A stretch of DNA of 64,000 nt from Aphrocallistes beatrix (GCA_963281255.1 OY725494.1:1687934-1751933); one strand, 5' to 3'. Positions 24,544 through 38,250 are shown, counted from the stretch's first letter. The notes: generated by a model not told the origin, from the sequence alone. Numbers and translations: made by a program.

Positions 24544-26376
24544 TATATATCGAGTCCTACTTGACATTTTATTAGCATAGAGTATCACTAATTAGTCAAT
24601 ATCATCAATTCTAAACAATTCCAGAGAGAATTGTATCAAGAATCGGATTTTCGGACATCGGGAGTCAAAAATTTGTCTTCCGAAACTTTCTTGGACTTTT
24701 GAAAAGTTTTCAAGGATAATGTTGACTAACTTCACTGATATTTTAGTCTTGTTCGGGTTTCTTTGGGGTTTCGTCGATTACTCCTGGACAACAACATATG
24801 TAACTGTGTAAAATGCATTCCGAAAAGGGGGAGACGACATTCGAAAAGTGCATGTATCAAGCGATACATCTAGTATAGGTCACTTAATCGGAAACAAACT
24901 CTTTACTACCAGAAATAACAGTACAAGTCAAGCTTTTGGACCCGAAAATTTAGGAAATTGTGTAAAATGAGGTTCATATTAAAATGCTATGGGAGTCAAA
25001 AAGATATTTTTCTTAATAACCTAAAGAGAACTAAGGGAAAGTCTCTAAATTTTTTATTGTACTAAGTAGACACCTAAAAGTAAAAACATGATTGACTAAA
25101 TTCATTTCCTAAATGGTCGCGTAGGGGTCTTAATTCATTTCATAAAATTGGTCGAGTATCAAGTTCAGCCCAAATTATTACTATGTAGATGTCTTCAAAA
25201 CAAGTATTTAATGGTTGAATCGTCTTCTACGGTATATTTTCTAAATATATATCTAACTTTTAAACGCATCAGATAAGTTAAACTTAAGTTAAAAAAGTTA
25301 TGACATCTTGAGTAGAAATGGGTTGTTTCTAATACAACCATGTCAAAGGATTATCTAGGAGCTCGAGACGCTCCTTTAGGCGTATGATTTTAAGCCTCAA
25401 AGTGTTTAGGAGCGTTAAAATCCAGAATAATACCCAATTTACCCTATTTTATAATGTTATTTAGCGATCTAGGCGTATGAAAATTTAGGGGTATAAAATT
25501 AGGAGTGTATCTCTGGAGGGCTGTATAATACACTGAACCATGTGACGGCGGGTTGAAGTAATATTCAAGATATAATTTATCGGCAAATACAGAATGGATT
25601 GAGCTGTAACTTGCAGAAAATCATATACTAGAAATGTACTTCCAATGTGTCAGCCAAGTATCAGCCAAATCGGGGAAGGTTAGAAACATCACTGACTGGT
25701 AATAAAACCACAAATGCTGCTACATCATGGCAATTTAGTACATTTCGAAAAGCAAAGGAGTTGGTCTACTCATAGCCTACTACATATAAGGTCTCACAGT
25801 AACTTACAGATTTTGGACTAGGGACCGGTAGAAGTTGGTGGAATTAATACATGAGATGGGGTGCGTTAGTCCTACTCCATATGTAGACGTTAGTCCTACT
25901 CTCTATGTAGGCATTAGTCCTACTCCTAAAATTGGCATTAGTCCTACTTTTTTTAGATGTAGGCGTTAGTCCTACTCGAAATTTGGCATTAGTCCTACTT
26001 TTTTCAGATGTAGGCGTTAGTCCAACTCCAAATATTGGCATTAGTCCTACTATTTTCAGATGTAGGCGTTAGTCCTACTCCTAAAATTGGCATTAGTCCT
26101 ACTTTTTTAGATGTAGGCGTTCGTCCTACTCCTAAAATGTGCAATTTATCCCTGTTATTCATTGTCACTCACTTAAAATGCCACTGAACAACCTCTTCAT
26201 TTATAAATGCCTCTTTCACAGTCTTTGGCTAATATTTTCAACTCAAAATGCACTCTTCCCTTTCTTCTTACATTAATTTCATTGAAATGGTGGACAATTG
26301 TGGAAGTAGGACTAACGCCTACATCTGAAAAAAGTAGGACTAATGCCAATTTTGGAGTAGGACTAATGCCTACAAG

Positions 26377-27755
26377 CATAGGCGTCGTAAACTTTATTTC
26401 CTACCCTTGGACTGCCCGGCCACAATAATCCAGGGCCGTTCAGTCAGTTAATCGGGACGTATCTTCAGCTGATCCAGCGTCACCGTCAGCCAAATGGGCC
26501 GTGAACCCTTGATCTACATGAGGAATTAGTAGCAGTCAATTACCAGTACATAATAGCACTGTTGCGTGGTATTCTGAGGCACCGTGGTATTTTGAGGCAC
26601 TAGTCAAATTAACCATGAATATTCAACTTGCGTGGTATTCTGAGGTACCGTGGTATTCTGAGGCAACACCAATCCTGTAATCATGATGCGATCATTTACA
26701 TAGTTCTAATTTAGACAATGACTTTCCATTTGAGTAGTGATACTTGTATGTTTTCCCTGCTCTAAATAGTGTATTGTGCTTCATGACCTGGAATGCTTAT
26801 TAAATAATATGTTTATTCGTCTCATTATTCAGGACATACAATACAAATAGAAAAAAAACTGTGAGTACTGTTGCGTGGTATTTCGAGATCGTAGTATTAA
26901 CTAACCATGGATGAATTAGTACCGTGGTGTTTTGAGATATACCGTAGTATTCTGAGTTTTTGTTTCGCTTACTCAAATGGTCCTGTGGCTCAATCGGTTT
27001 CATCGTAACCTGATACCCACCGCCACCAAATTGTGGAACATGACACAATTTGATGGCACGCGACACAATTCACTATGGTAGAACCCCATATGGACCATGG
27101 ATAAAGTATATGTTTCATTCATGGTCCATATGGGATTCTACCATAGTAAATTGTGTCGCGTGCCATCAAATTGTGTCATGTTCCACAATTTGGTGGCGGT
27201 GGGTATCAGGTTACGATGAAACCGATTGAGCCACAGGACCATTTGAGTAAGCGAAACAAAAACTCAGAATACTACGGTATATCTCAAAACACCACGGTAC
27301 TAATTCATCCATGGTTAGTTAATACTACGATCTCGAAATACCACGCAACAGTACTCACAGTTTTTTTCTATTTGTATTGTATGTCCTGAATAATGAGACG
27401 AATAAACATATTATTTAATAATCATTCCTAGTCATGAAGCACAATACACTATTTAGAGCAGGGAAAACATACAAGTATCACTACTCAAATGGAAAGTCAT
27501 TGTCTAAATTAGAACTATGTAAATGATCGCATCATGATTACAGGATTGGTGTTGCCTCAGAATACCACGCAAGTTGAATATTCATGGTTAATTTGACTAG
27601 TGCCTCAAAATACCACGCAACAGCACTAAGCTTTTTACCGGGTAGTACCCGGTCTTTTTACCGGGTAGCATCCGGCATTAGACCGGGTAGCACCCAGCAT
27701 TCACTCTGGGCCGCCCGGTCATTGCCGGGTAACCGGGTGGGTTACGACGCCTATG
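26377..27755. mobile_element. hAT-type element (nest level 3)
   Basis: Ends CATAGGCGTCGTAAAC and GTTACGACGCCTATG with an exact 8-bp duplication CCTACAAG (26369-26376 and 27756-27763). Near its right end lie short tandem ACCGGGTAGCACCCGG-like units (27640-27735). Confidence 0.92.
26561..27621. mobile_element. near-perfect 1.06-kb palindrome (nest level 4)
   Basis: Ends GTTGCGTGGTATTCTGAGG in inverted orientation; flanking repeat AGCACT (26555-26560 and 27622-27627). The arms of about 500 bp are almost identical and meet near 27105-27118. The same 70-odd residue reading (MSRAIKLCHVPQFGGGGYQV onward) appears on both strands simply because of the palindrome. Confidence 0.9.
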
Positions 27756-28556
27756 CCTACAAGTCAGAATTCGGACTAACGTCTATTTTCGGAGTAGGAC
27801 TATCGACGCCCCCCCCATGAGATGTCTAAAACCATTAAGCACGCACAATAGAGCTTAGGAATGTATTACCAGCACATATAAATATGGTGTTAAAGTACGC
27901 ATATTCGTTATATTTAAGACGAATTTAATGATTTCAGAAGTCGTTTAAGGGCACTTCTAAGTGTTTCTATTGTAAAGATTTTCGCACAGAACTGAGCAAT
28001 GAAAGGGTTTGATGCGAAAAATTGGATTTTCTGACAATTTTGCTACATTCCAGTGTTGCTATGGAAGTGTATTTCCTATTAAGGAATATAATACTTTATA
28101 TGCATAAATTCATGGTTTATGAGATATTCGACAAATTACCAGATGTGACTAATATGATAAATTGTCTAATAACTCATAGCGACACTGGAATGTAGCAACA
28201 TTCCATGAAAAAAATCCAATTTTTTTGCATCAACCCATTCATTGCACAGTTCTGTTCTAAAAACTTTATAACAAAAACACTTAGAAGTGCCCTTAAAATG
28301 CCTCTGTAAATTACCAAATATGTTTGAATTTAAAACCTATTGCACAATCATATGATGACTAATCTAAATTTTAACAACGGATATGGGTACTTTGACACCA
28401 TATTTATATATGCTGGTAATACATTCCTAAGCTATATTATGTGTGGTTAATGATTTAAGGCATCTCGTGTATTTGTTCAACCATCTTCTACCGCATCCCT
28501 CGTTCAAAATCCGCAGGTTACTGTGAAGCCTTATATATAGTAGGCTATGGTCTACT

Positions 28557-29719
28557 ATATAACGCAGTATGTCAAAATATCAAGTTATACTTCTATTTCT
28601 ACACTGATCACTTATACTGGCACGAATTTATCTATTCAATTTTTAACGGCTTGCATTATGCTGGTTCTAAACCAACGTTAATAGTCAAGCTGAATTCATT
28701 TCTTCATTCAACTTCCTAAAAGATCAAGAATTGCGTAAAATGGTACTGAGCAATCCAAGGATCCACAGCAGAATACGAGAATAACAACCAAAGTAATAAA
28801 GTAACACTAAGTAATACTAGCATACAGCCTCACACAATTCTATCCACATAGGCAACCACTCAAAATCATAGCCAACTAGTCTATATTCAAGTCTAGGAAT
28901 GAAAATCAACAAATAAGTCTATGAATCCAGAAGACAAGGGTCTTAAAATTCCCGACTTGAGAGGTTTTTAAAACAAGACTAGCAAGAATATTTGGAATTT
29001 TTCACATTAATATATCATCATTCTCAAAACATTAAGATTTGTTCCATCCGTCTGCGAATTATATGCGCCATTGCAAGTACTACTTACGCTTTGAAGAAAT
29101 ATTATAATTGGATTTCAGACATTGAAATCAAAGTGCAACATCTCGAAATTGTTAATTGTTACTCAAGGTCGGCTAACTCATGAGATTGAAGTAAACACAA
29201 AATTGTACCCTTGTGTAATAAACTTCCGGTAATTTTACATTTGAATTAAAAGGATACATATTACACACTTTTCATGCTCTATCTCAATGAATTAGCTCCT
29301 TTGTAAATGTTGGTATATATTCTGGTTAAACGGACACAATTCCACAATGTAGAAAAAAACAACTAATACAAAAAAAGATAATTTTTTTGTTTAGCAACCA
29401 GGCCGGGCGGGGTTTTTACGATCCATTATTCCACACTTGCAGTGAACAGTCAATACTACCGTGTAGAAAGGGGCAATAATTTTTGGACTCAAATTACTAA
29501 TACACACCGCAAAATAATATAAGTATACTTAACCGCAAAATAATAAAGGTATAGAAACACATTTAGTCACTCGATTAAGAAAAGTGGGGAGCCAGAAAAG
29601 TCTCTCGTCGTTAAAAAACAACAACACTTTTCCCACCCTGCCAAGTATTTTCAAAAGACTGTACGAATACCACTATTATGTGAATGACCAATAAAGATAA
29701 AGAAAACCTTGTTATTCAC
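28557..29719. other. RBM22 intron 2, no element resolved
   Basis: A+T-rich with no supported gene or repeat. Confidence 0.5.
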
Positions 29720-29961
29720 CTTGTACATTCGCCTCTAATCCAAAATGAGCAAATATGCGGTCGATTTCTTTTATAATATGGAGCCGAGCGTGATAATCTT
29801 GACAATAGCATGTGTTGGGATTTAGAAGAATTATTAATTGACTCTTCATAATTGTCAGAAAGTAATTGTTCTGTGCGTGTCTCAAGATTTTGAATAAAGT
29901 ATTCCTTGTTAATATCAGATCGAGGAACACTTGCTCCAATGCTGGTAGCGTGATCTCTAAC
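29720..29961 (-). CDS. RBM22: RBM22 exon 2
   Basis: Second coding exon, reading VRDHATSIGASVPRSDINKE and onward to PYYKRNRPHICSFW. The acceptor is TTCGCACAG just before 29961. The exon is 242 nt, in phase 0 and out after two bases of an arginine codon, and its donor is AAG/GTGAAT. It carries residues 96-175 of the predicted protein, including the first two cysteines (166 and 174) of the CCCH zinc finger. The linker between the cysteine-rich block and the zinc finger is the least conserved part, as expected. It lies about 20.5 kb from exon 1; the intervening intron is filled with transposons, including a Mutator-like and a Tc1 element. Confidence 0.96.
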
Positions 29962-31865
29962 CTGTGCGAATAATAATATATAAATGACATTCATTTAACA
30001 AGTATTCAAAAAGATAAAAAAGCCAAAATCAAGTGAAGCTAATTACTCGTAAAAGCATCATTGAAAACATCAAAAGTCCTAGAAAGTGTAACTTTTGGGA
30101 AAGAGGTTTTGTAGTACCTAACCTATTTTTGTAATTTGTTTACTTTATATATCTATTATAAACAAAAAATAATTATCGTATAGAATCTATACTATAGATT
30201 CAAAATATGATATTCGATAAATACACCCCTAAAAACTATTTATGAATAGTTTTAAGCTAGTCTCTAGCATATTTTCAAAATTCCTCAAAAGGTGCGAAAA
30301 TATAGATACATACATATGACCTTTTCATTGAAATGCACTATAATAATAACCATATAAGGTATTGATTTGAAGTATCGTAACATGAGTTTATTATAGTGCC
30401 GCACAAAGATTTCTATTGTGGGAGTGAAGCCATATATATTGTATGGAAAAGGTATGAAAAATTATATCCATTTTTTGCAGAGGTGTGATAATTTCGCAAA
30501 GATCTTAGAACTTAATCATAGACTCATCATTTGACACCTACATGCAAATTCTCATATCTCTACAACTTGCCAATCATGCAATCAATTCGGACAAACAAAA
30601 AAAAAACAATAAAAGGTAAAGAAATATGAATTTTTCAATAATAAATCGTTTAAAATCTCAAATATTGGAGAGTTTTTGCCTAAAAGCAGTTATTTATATG
30701 CAGTTTATACCTTAAATATTGCTAAGTGGTGAAGCGAAAATTCAAATAGCATTTTTAATGTTTCAAATTCGAATTTTGAGCAATTCAATGATAGTGCATG
30801 AATCAATAAATTTAGATAGATATGACCTTTATCATAAAACGATTATTTTTTTGAAATATTAATGCCTTTTTCAAAGGATAGGTTATAGTCCATTTATTCG
30901 CTGTCCATATTTCACGGTTCTCAAATTATGTTATATAACTGGTTCTAATCGACTTTGAATTGTCTCATTCTTCAAATAATCAGGAATTACGATTATTCTT
31001 TAGATTTTTCGCTAGTTCCAACCTTAGAATGCTTAGCATCAAAAGTTTATACATGGTGGTAATATATGATGTTAAACTCTATTTATCATGGTTAACAATT
31101 TGGAACATTGATGTGTAACTCCATTTTTTTGGATTCATCTCCCCAATTTTACTGTTTTATAATGGTCATTAGAGTAGAATGGATTATGATCTACAACTCG
31201 TCCTATTTTTGCACTAAAGAGTGCCATGTTATGACAAATATTCATTAACTTATGCTGTTTCCATTATAAATATCGTTACGAAATATTTTACAGTTTGTTC
31301 TCTATACTGCCACCAGTTGACAATATGCCTTGAGTGGACATTTCAGAAAATGGAGAATTTGAAGATATTCATTTTAATTTTAGTTTTGGTCGAATACTTC
31401 ACGTATATGCAAATCAACAAAATAGTAGGAAACGTCGACTCGAAACTATCCCGAAATTTAGAAATCATTCTACTTTAAAACACTATAACCAGGCCTGGGG
31501 TCAATTACTATAAAATGTACTACGTAATAGATTACAATTGTATACTGTCATTATCCTTACTATTAAAACTAGATTAATGTTTGTATGCAGTCTGTTAACT
31601 TGAAATCGGGAAAAATACACTAGCAATTGATCACTCAAAGGATTTCAAATCCTCAACGCTAATTGTGCAGTACTATATAGTCGTGAATGTGTATTTTGGT
31701 ATCTAGCCGGGATAAATAAAGATATTAATATATAGTAAGGAGATTGCCTATTATAAATATAAATTAGCTAACCATGTACTTATTTTATTCTGCCTATTTC
31801 TTTTACTCCTTTTAGAACTTATTTGATACTTTTTCAGGTCTTTCTTTCTTAACTAATACATTTAT
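29962..31865. other. RBM22 intron 1, no element resolved
   Basis: A+T-rich. The short R2 motif (TTACTATTAAAACTAGATTAATG) occurs at about 31557-31580 on the minus strand. Nothing else recognised. Confidence 0.5.
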
Positions 31866-32880
31866 GCACAAAATGAATGAACAAGAACAGAGGAGCAAAA
31901 TACAAACCTTATTTCAATCAGGCATAACTAATGATATGGAAATATAGCGCAGAACCGACGATAAGAAATACCTATCGAATAATTTCAAAATTGAGAAACG
32001 AGAAATTCTCTTTGAGGAAGATAGGCTCTGAGAAAAAGCGTCAAATAATAGACAATGATGCCAGATCATTAGTTAGTCTCGCTAACAACTATCTGAAGAT
32101 ATTTGTAAGTAAATTGACAAAAACCTCAACCGAACGAGGGGAGTTTCGTTCCCGCAAGTAACTGTTTGGCAAGAAATGAAGCGAAGAGGGTACACAGGGA
32201 AGGTTACCAAACGAATTCCGATGCTTACCCAGTCTCATAAGTCATTTCGAGTTCCTTGGGGAAAGCAAACAAGAATACTGACTGGAAAAAGGTAATATTC
32301 AGAGATGATATGTCATATGGCTTTCTCGAGGCAGGATATGCATATGTTGCAGGGGGATTCTGAGGCAGTAAATCCCAGTACAAAACACCCAAATAGCATG
32401 TTGGGGAACATTTTCAGCCCGCGGCACATTCCCTCTGAAAATTTTCAAGGAAAACCTAACAAAACAACTCTACCATATTGATATTCTAAATGAATGTTTA
32501 GTAACTCAAGTCAACATTTTCTACTCAGATGTTTGGATCTTACAAGAAGACTACAATCCCAAGCAAACTTCAAATGTTGCCAAAGAATTCAAGCGAAATA
32601 ATGGCATCAATATAATGGATTGGTCAGCATGCAGGCAAAATCTTTACCCGATAGAAAATCTGTGGTCCTGGATTAAAGGAGAGATAGATTTGAGGGCTCC
32701 ACATTTGGGCGAGCTTGAAAGGTGGCTGATTGAAGTATGGAATTCTCTCGAAAAAGATTCCTTGGTTCCATTTTGAAAGATAAGGATACAGCCCGCAAAA
32801 ATCCTTAGGTTTGGCTTACAGCATATATTAAGAAGAGAGATAGATAAGATGTTAAGCATGTGCAGGTAGTGCAATTAAAA
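31866..32880 (+). pseudogene. Tc1-like transposase, heavily decayed
   Basis: Starts near 31876 with MNEQEQRSKIQTLFQSGITN, equivalent to the start of the Tc1 gene at 41719. Many stops and frameshifts follow. The end is readable: YPIENLWSWIKGEIDLRAP (third catalytic residue block) and ELERWLIEVWNSLEKDSL at 32645-32780. Ends of the element were not resolved. Confidence 0.8.
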
Positions 32881-33142
32881 AATATTGAGGCATGCCAAAC
32901 AGTTTTTGGTTCGCATTTCATGTTTTTGAGTTACAGCGTCTAAAAATCTTTTTTTTCCGATTTTCACTAGCACATCCTAATGGTAGACTCTCATCAACTC
33001 TGTATATTTTTTGGGACATACGTTTGGATCAAATGCTTCGAAAATTTATTCATATTAGTCTATCATATTTGCTATCGCATAGAACCAAAAGAAAGTAAAA
33101 ACGGCGAAAAAAGTCCGTCAAATTTATAAGATATCGAAAATA

Positions 33143-34720
33143 GAGCGGTCCTACGTTTATCGCACAATGATATTGAACAGCTACTGTAAATTTCAGCCTT
33201 CTATCTCAAACAAATTTGATTTTTTTTATTTTTAAAGACGGTAAATTTTGAAATTTTCAAATCCTGAAATATAGGGATTTAACCTTCGGTTGGCATAGTG
33301 GTTTTTTCTATTTATAGTAAGACCCCAAATTTGTATGGCTTCCCCGCCCAACATGGCTTAAACCGGAAATGACGCAACAAAACACCTCGCCAAGCGCGGG
33401 TTAAAGTTTTGATGTTAAGAACGATGTAAAATGAGCTATTAAGGATAAATAAAAGCATTAATGGGCTTTTATACTGATGAATTAGATATATTCCAACAAA
33501 TTTTGGTGAAAATGGCGAAAGCATACTGAAAATCCACAAATTTCCTTGAGGCCCCTAACCCCCGAATATTTGAACCAATTCGGAAATATAATTCATACTG
33601 ATAGCACTACCAAATATAATCCATCGGTTTAGAAGGAATAAAGAGCTTTTAAAAGTATATTAGGAAGTTAGAGCGAGAGTCTACGACATTTAATTTTCAA
33701 ATTAGGATTTTCGAAAAATGCTACGTCATCACGTGATAAAAATTTAAAAATTTAGCATTCCATAGGACGTACAATTATTATCAAAGAATCATATATATCC
33801 TGTTATAAAAAGTATATTCGGAATTGAGAGTTAAGAATTTGGGTGTATATTTCCAGATAGGGAGGAATCTGTTTTTGGACGATAAATGGGGAGGCTTTGA
33901 CCGAATCTGGGAGTTAAAGTCCAGAACTTCCAAAATAAAAATGAAAAGTGCTCCAATTTTTCTGTACACATTGTTAGTGACAATTGTATTGATTTTTTAG
34001 TTTACTAGCTACATTTGGGCACATATTACAAGACTAGATTGGCCATTTTCTAATATAGTCGAAGTTCTCCATAGAATTTGTATTATAATAAAATAAATGA
34101 TAAGCCGAAAAATATTTATTTTTTGACAAAGAGATGTTTGAGGAACCAATATATTATCATATATATCCTTTCATTTAAATTATAATAGTATATTATATAT
34201 TTTCAATAATTTTTAAGATTTGACATCGACCTCTTTCTGGACCATAGAGGTATAATATCCGAACTTAACCTATAATATAAGATAACTAGCGAACAAATGG
34301 TTGGATCTGAACAAATTTTTTTAAAATGTTCAGATTTATATTTTAGATACAATAGCTAATATCACAGCGGCTATTCCCCGAGCATTTTAGAAATGAAGTC
34401 CCTCATAGAGCTATTTTATTGGATTATATATGCCTTTTTCTAAATTTTTGTGTTTTATAAGGGTCCAAAACAATTCTGAGGTTTATATCATTAAAAAATA
34501 TCAGATAAGTAAGAAACTAATTGATGAATGCGGGGTGCGCCGAAAAACCACTAAAAATAATTTTTCAATTTTTAGTACAACTAAACTTTAGGAGGTCAAC
34601 TCATAAAAATCAAAATAAATGCCGTCAAACAAGTAGGATTAGATGGTAGACCACTCAGTAATACCATGGAATTTTAACAATAAAAATTTTTACCGTTTAT
34701 TTTATGTAAGATAAAAATGT
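33143..34720. repeat. interspersed repeat R3, copy 2
   Basis: Shares with 18456-20380 CGGTCCTACGTTTATCGCA, GACCGAATCTGGGA, GAGATGTTTGAGGAACC and GATGGTAGACCACTCAG. About 600 bp (33290-33890) is extra, including repeat R4. It provides one unoccupied target site for the element at 18995. Confidence 0.75.
33420..33720. repeat. repeat R4, copy 1
   Basis: AAAATGAGCTATTAAGGATA and following 250 bp (TTTCCTTGAGGC, GAGCTTTTAAAAGTA, GCGAGAGTCTACGAC) recur at 53488-53800. Confidence 0.75.
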
Positions 34721-35616
34721 TAATTGATGCAGGGACTACTTGAGGAGGAAATATTTCGCGAAGAACTGGAAGGCCAATGAGGACCTTTTTCGAATAAAAT
34801 CGCTAATTCGAGATAAAAAGAGCTTGGAGAGAAAAAAGTCAGCGGACGCTTTAGAGTTCTAACTATTCGCACAAACAATCAATCATTAGAACTCTAAACT
34901 GTTACCCAAAGATGTATATACGTTCTCTTCACGTCAATCTTGCTTTCAAAAAGTTTTCAAATGCTCCCTCTACTTCCATTGTCTATCGAGCTACTCAAAG
35001 TTGCGGGGTTAACTATAAATCTCCCACCATGGAACCATTTATTAAAATTGAAACAGCTGTGGAAGGAGTTCAATGATGAAAGGTCATATCAAGGACAACT
35101 GGAAAAGCGTCTTTATCACAGATAAATGTTCCGTCCTATTAAATCGAGGTAGCGTGGGGATGTCGACGAAGGCTAAATAAAATCCCGTTTTTTGTTGAAA
35201 AGTTACACACCAAAGCTAGAGGGGATACTTTATTGAAGGTCTTTACATCTAATTTCACTCACAAGATGTACATTGATACCCTGAATGAGTGTTTAATTAA
35301 GATTGTAGATGATTACTATCCAGATGGATGGACAATGTAGGACAATTCTCTGATTCATAAATCGAAGTTCAGTAAATCAAGGAAAGAGAGTCAACATCTG
35401 AAGTTATTAGAATTGCCAGCTTACTTACCGGACTTAAACCCTATAGAAAACATCTGGTGGGGTACTCAATCAGAGACTGTCTACTCAATAATTCACTGAC
35501 TTGACAGAATTGGAAATATCCTCCACAATTGGAAGATTTTCACCCTTATTATTTTTAAAAAGTGTATATGCCCAAACGCATCAAAAAGTGCATAAAATCG
35601 AAAGGTAAGAAAATAA
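34721..35616 (+). pseudogene. Tc1-like transposase, decayed
   Basis: Readable blocks include DNWKSVFITDKCSVLLN-like sequence (first catalytic Asp, about 35090-35140), YPDGWT with an eroded second Asp (about 35320), and PDLNPIENIWW-like sequence near 35425-35462 (third residue), then YMPKRIKKCIKSKGKKIK at 35565-35615. Frameshifts separate the blocks. Confidence 0.8.
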
Positions 35617-36120
35617 AAGACCAACGCAGTGTTAGGAATTAGACCAACGCTTTTTTAGAATTAGGAACAAGACCAACGCAGAGGTAGGAATTAGACCAAC
35701 GTTATTTTAAAGTTAGGAACAAGACCAACGCAGAGGTAGGAATTAGACCAACGTTATTTTAAAGTTAGGAACAAGACCAACGCAGTGGTAGGAATTAGAC
35801 GGGACAGCGGAATAAGACCAACATTTAGGTGGCCAAATAAGAGCGAAAGCAGGCATTTTATGTCGGAAACATTATAAGAGCAAAGTGAAAGTAAGTCTTT
35901 TGAGTTAGGAGCAAAGGAGCAAATTTTGTATGGTTGTACTGTTTTCAATTCTAAATCAACATGTTTAATAACTGTTAAAAAGTGATCTAATTCCTACCTC
36001 TGCGTTGGTCTTATTCCTACCTTAAACGTTGATTTAATTCCTACCTCTGCGTTGGTCTTATTCCTACCTTAAACGTTGGTCTAATTCCTACCTCTGCGTT
36101 GGTCTAATTCCGGCGTCCCA
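35617..36120. repeat. inverted tandem arrays (foldback element)
   Basis: Left array (35617-35800) repeats GACCAACGCAGAGGTAGGAA; right array (35985-36120) carries the reverse complement CCTACCTCTGCGTTGGTCTA. A 185-bp unique core lies between. Layout matches the tandem-end elements at 18995 and 25859; no duplication could be fixed. Confidence 0.8.
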
Positions 36121-37847
36121 CACAGAGTGCCAAATGGAGACGGAAGTTATGGAGAAATACCACGTAGCCGTCCTAAGCTGAAAGATGGAACTGTACCGAC
36201 TATACTACCAAGATGTCCTTCATACTATTCAGCTCCCCAATACGCCACCAAACGTAACCGTCTCTCTCTAGAGCACTACGAAGTAAGTTATAGTTACTAC
36301 AAGTATCAGTTTATAGTGAATGGTCCACATGGTATCCCGACGAATATACATCAATTTGTATGCGTCCTAGATTCGATAATTGTAGGATTGAAGTGAATAC
36401 GTGCATATCGGTAGAATTTGACTTATCTATAAAAGCATATCATAAGGGTGAATATTTTCTAGTTCCTCATGTAACTCTGTGATATTCGCCAACTTGAATC
36501 GGTTTTAAATGATATTTCTACTCCATCATCAGTACACACCACCTCGGAGGATATTCTCACTAATTCTGATAATGCATCTCATATAACATCTGCTGAAAGT
36601 AATATCCAACATGTTATTGATAATGTGTACGATCCTAAATATGAATTGATTCCTTGCCCTGAGGTTTCTAGACTCCAATTTATTCTGCGCCAACTTCAGA
36701 ACAGTCTTACCCCCGAAAAACAGGCGACGGTATAACGTACTGACACAGATTTTATCTCTCAAAACACATCTTATTTCCTCAGCATCATACAAGTATCATT
36801 ATCTTCAGAGCATGTCTTGCTTATTATCTCTTCCTCATTCCAATACAATACAAAAGTAATATTCATATTTTGGTCTTGAAATTGAGTTCTTCACGTTCCT
36901 TTAAGCAAGCTACAAAAGGATTTATTCGGAACAAAGGCATGTAATTATGCAAATAGATGAAATTCGCGTGAAATCAGACATTGGAGGAGGAAGATTATTT
37001 ACTTCTAATCTCGAGCCCGATAATCCTACCAAGACTGTTTTCGCTAGTATGCTATCTAGTCTAGTATATAGGAAATGGTCTTGTATCATCCGTCTACTTC
37101 CATGTGCTTCTGTAACTGCTGAGAAGTTATTCAACAGGGTCAAATCTTGTATTCATGATGTGGAAGATTGTGGCTTGTTCGTTTAAATCATCTCCACAGA
37201 CAACTATCCTCTTAATGTCAAACTTTTCAAATGTTCTCTCATAATGGAAAACTCGAGACGCGAGACGCGATATTCAATGTTAATAGTCTCTACGAACATA
37301 TTCGCTTGAGTGACGACCCGACCTGGGAACTGTTTTTTAATAAATAAGGCTAAAAATGCCGAAACGCGAAAGTTAATTTTTGATTAATTCCTGCTGTATT
37401 GTATGTCTACCTACTTCTAATTTCTTCCTTGTGTGTTTATAGGCTATCATTGGAGAGTACAAGATGTCGTTATCAGCTGGTGAAAAGGATCTCGCAATTT
37501 GAAGAAGTTAAATACAGTCTATGAACGTGCTTACCTTCTGCTAAAACATTGTATTTGTAATATTCTTATGATAAGATTATGTACAAGTACTTACTTTTTG
37601 CTTATTATTAAATCATTATATATCTCAATTTAGTACAAGTATGTATATTCGATAAGAGGTATAAAAACTGAATTACATGTATCATTGAAATAGTTGTTTT
37701 AAACTATTTAGAATGATTTAAACCAACTTAGAGACTACATATATCTTAAATTTGCTCATGTCTGCAATAATTCGTTACCATCGGCTAACCCATCCCTGGT
37801 CCAAAATTCACAAGTTACTGTTAGGCCTTATGTATAGTAGGCTATGC
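36121..37847 (+). pseudogene. P-like transposase, N-terminal half, with right terminal end
   Basis: Opens in the C-terminal part of a THAP domain (RPKLKDGTVPTILPRCPSYY, about 36160-36235). A region rich in Ser/Thr follows (36500-36735, ending QLQNSLTPEKQATV). Then comes the RNase H-like core: MQIDEIRVKSDIGGGRLF (first Asp, 36947 on), TKTVFASMLSSLVYRKW, LPCASVTAEKLFNRVKS and, after one stop, ISTDNYPLNVKLFKCSL (second Asp). This order is that of P element and THAP9-type transposases. The GTP-binding-like insertion and C-terminus are missing. The right end (37800-37847) finishes with TATAGTAGGCTATG, the same as the palindromic MITEs at 25771 and 44062. Confidence 0.75.
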
Positions 37848-38029
37848 CTTATTATTATAATAAAATCAAAAGTCGTGCTTTAATGAACTCACTTTCAAAA
37901 TCCTAGTAATTTAGTGCAAATATTTTTGAAACAGACAGCAAGTAGTATACCTACTTTGAAATAGTGAGGGTATTATATAATACATCTTTACTATTAAAAC
38001 TCGATTTATACTATATATATATATATATA

Positions 38030-38214
38030 CAGTCGACTCCGCTTAATAGGGCCACATCGGTCAGAGGACATTTTGCTCCGATTAAGCGGAGGACCCTATT
38101 AACCGAAAATATTTTGTATTAGCTTCTATGTGTGAGAGCTATTCCGGTCCTGCCAAAAGTGGCCCGATTAAGCGGCTGAACCGATTAAACAGTGGCCCTA
38201 TTAAGCGGAGTCGA

Positions 38215-38217
<3 letters not shown>
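38030..38217. mobile_element. Tigger/pogo-type MITE, copy 1
   Basis: Ends CAGTCGACTCCGCTTAATAG and CTATTAAGCGGAGTCGACTG between TA dinucleotides, inside a TA tract. 188 bp, nearly identical to 43807-43994. Confidence 0.93.

Positions 38218-38250
<33 letters not shown>

Larger units (their letters stand above)
25859..27816. mobile_element. hAT-type element with tandem-repeat ends (nest level 2)
   Basis: Exact 8-bp duplication ATGAGATG (25851-25858 and 27817-27824). The left end is an approximately 25-bp tandem array of GGCGTTAGTCCTACTCC-like units to about 26140; inverted units occur at about 26300-26370 and 27760-27805. No transposase. Confidence 0.85.
25771..28549. mobile_element. P-type palindromic MITE, copy A, with three nested elements
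   Basis: Ends CATAGCCTACTACATATAAG and its inverse GTAGGCTATG, 7-bp duplication GTCTACT (25764-25770 and 28550-28556). Its own sequence (25771-25858 and 27825-28549) matches 44062-45127: GGAATGTATTACCAGCA, AGAAGTGCCCTTAA and TGCTACATTCCAGTG, in inverted arms. The nest inside is described separately. Confidence 0.88.

Noticed and set aside
26800-27389. Identical 70-residue proteins on both strands
   Set aside because: They are the two arms of one palindrome, with no recognised domain; not two genes.
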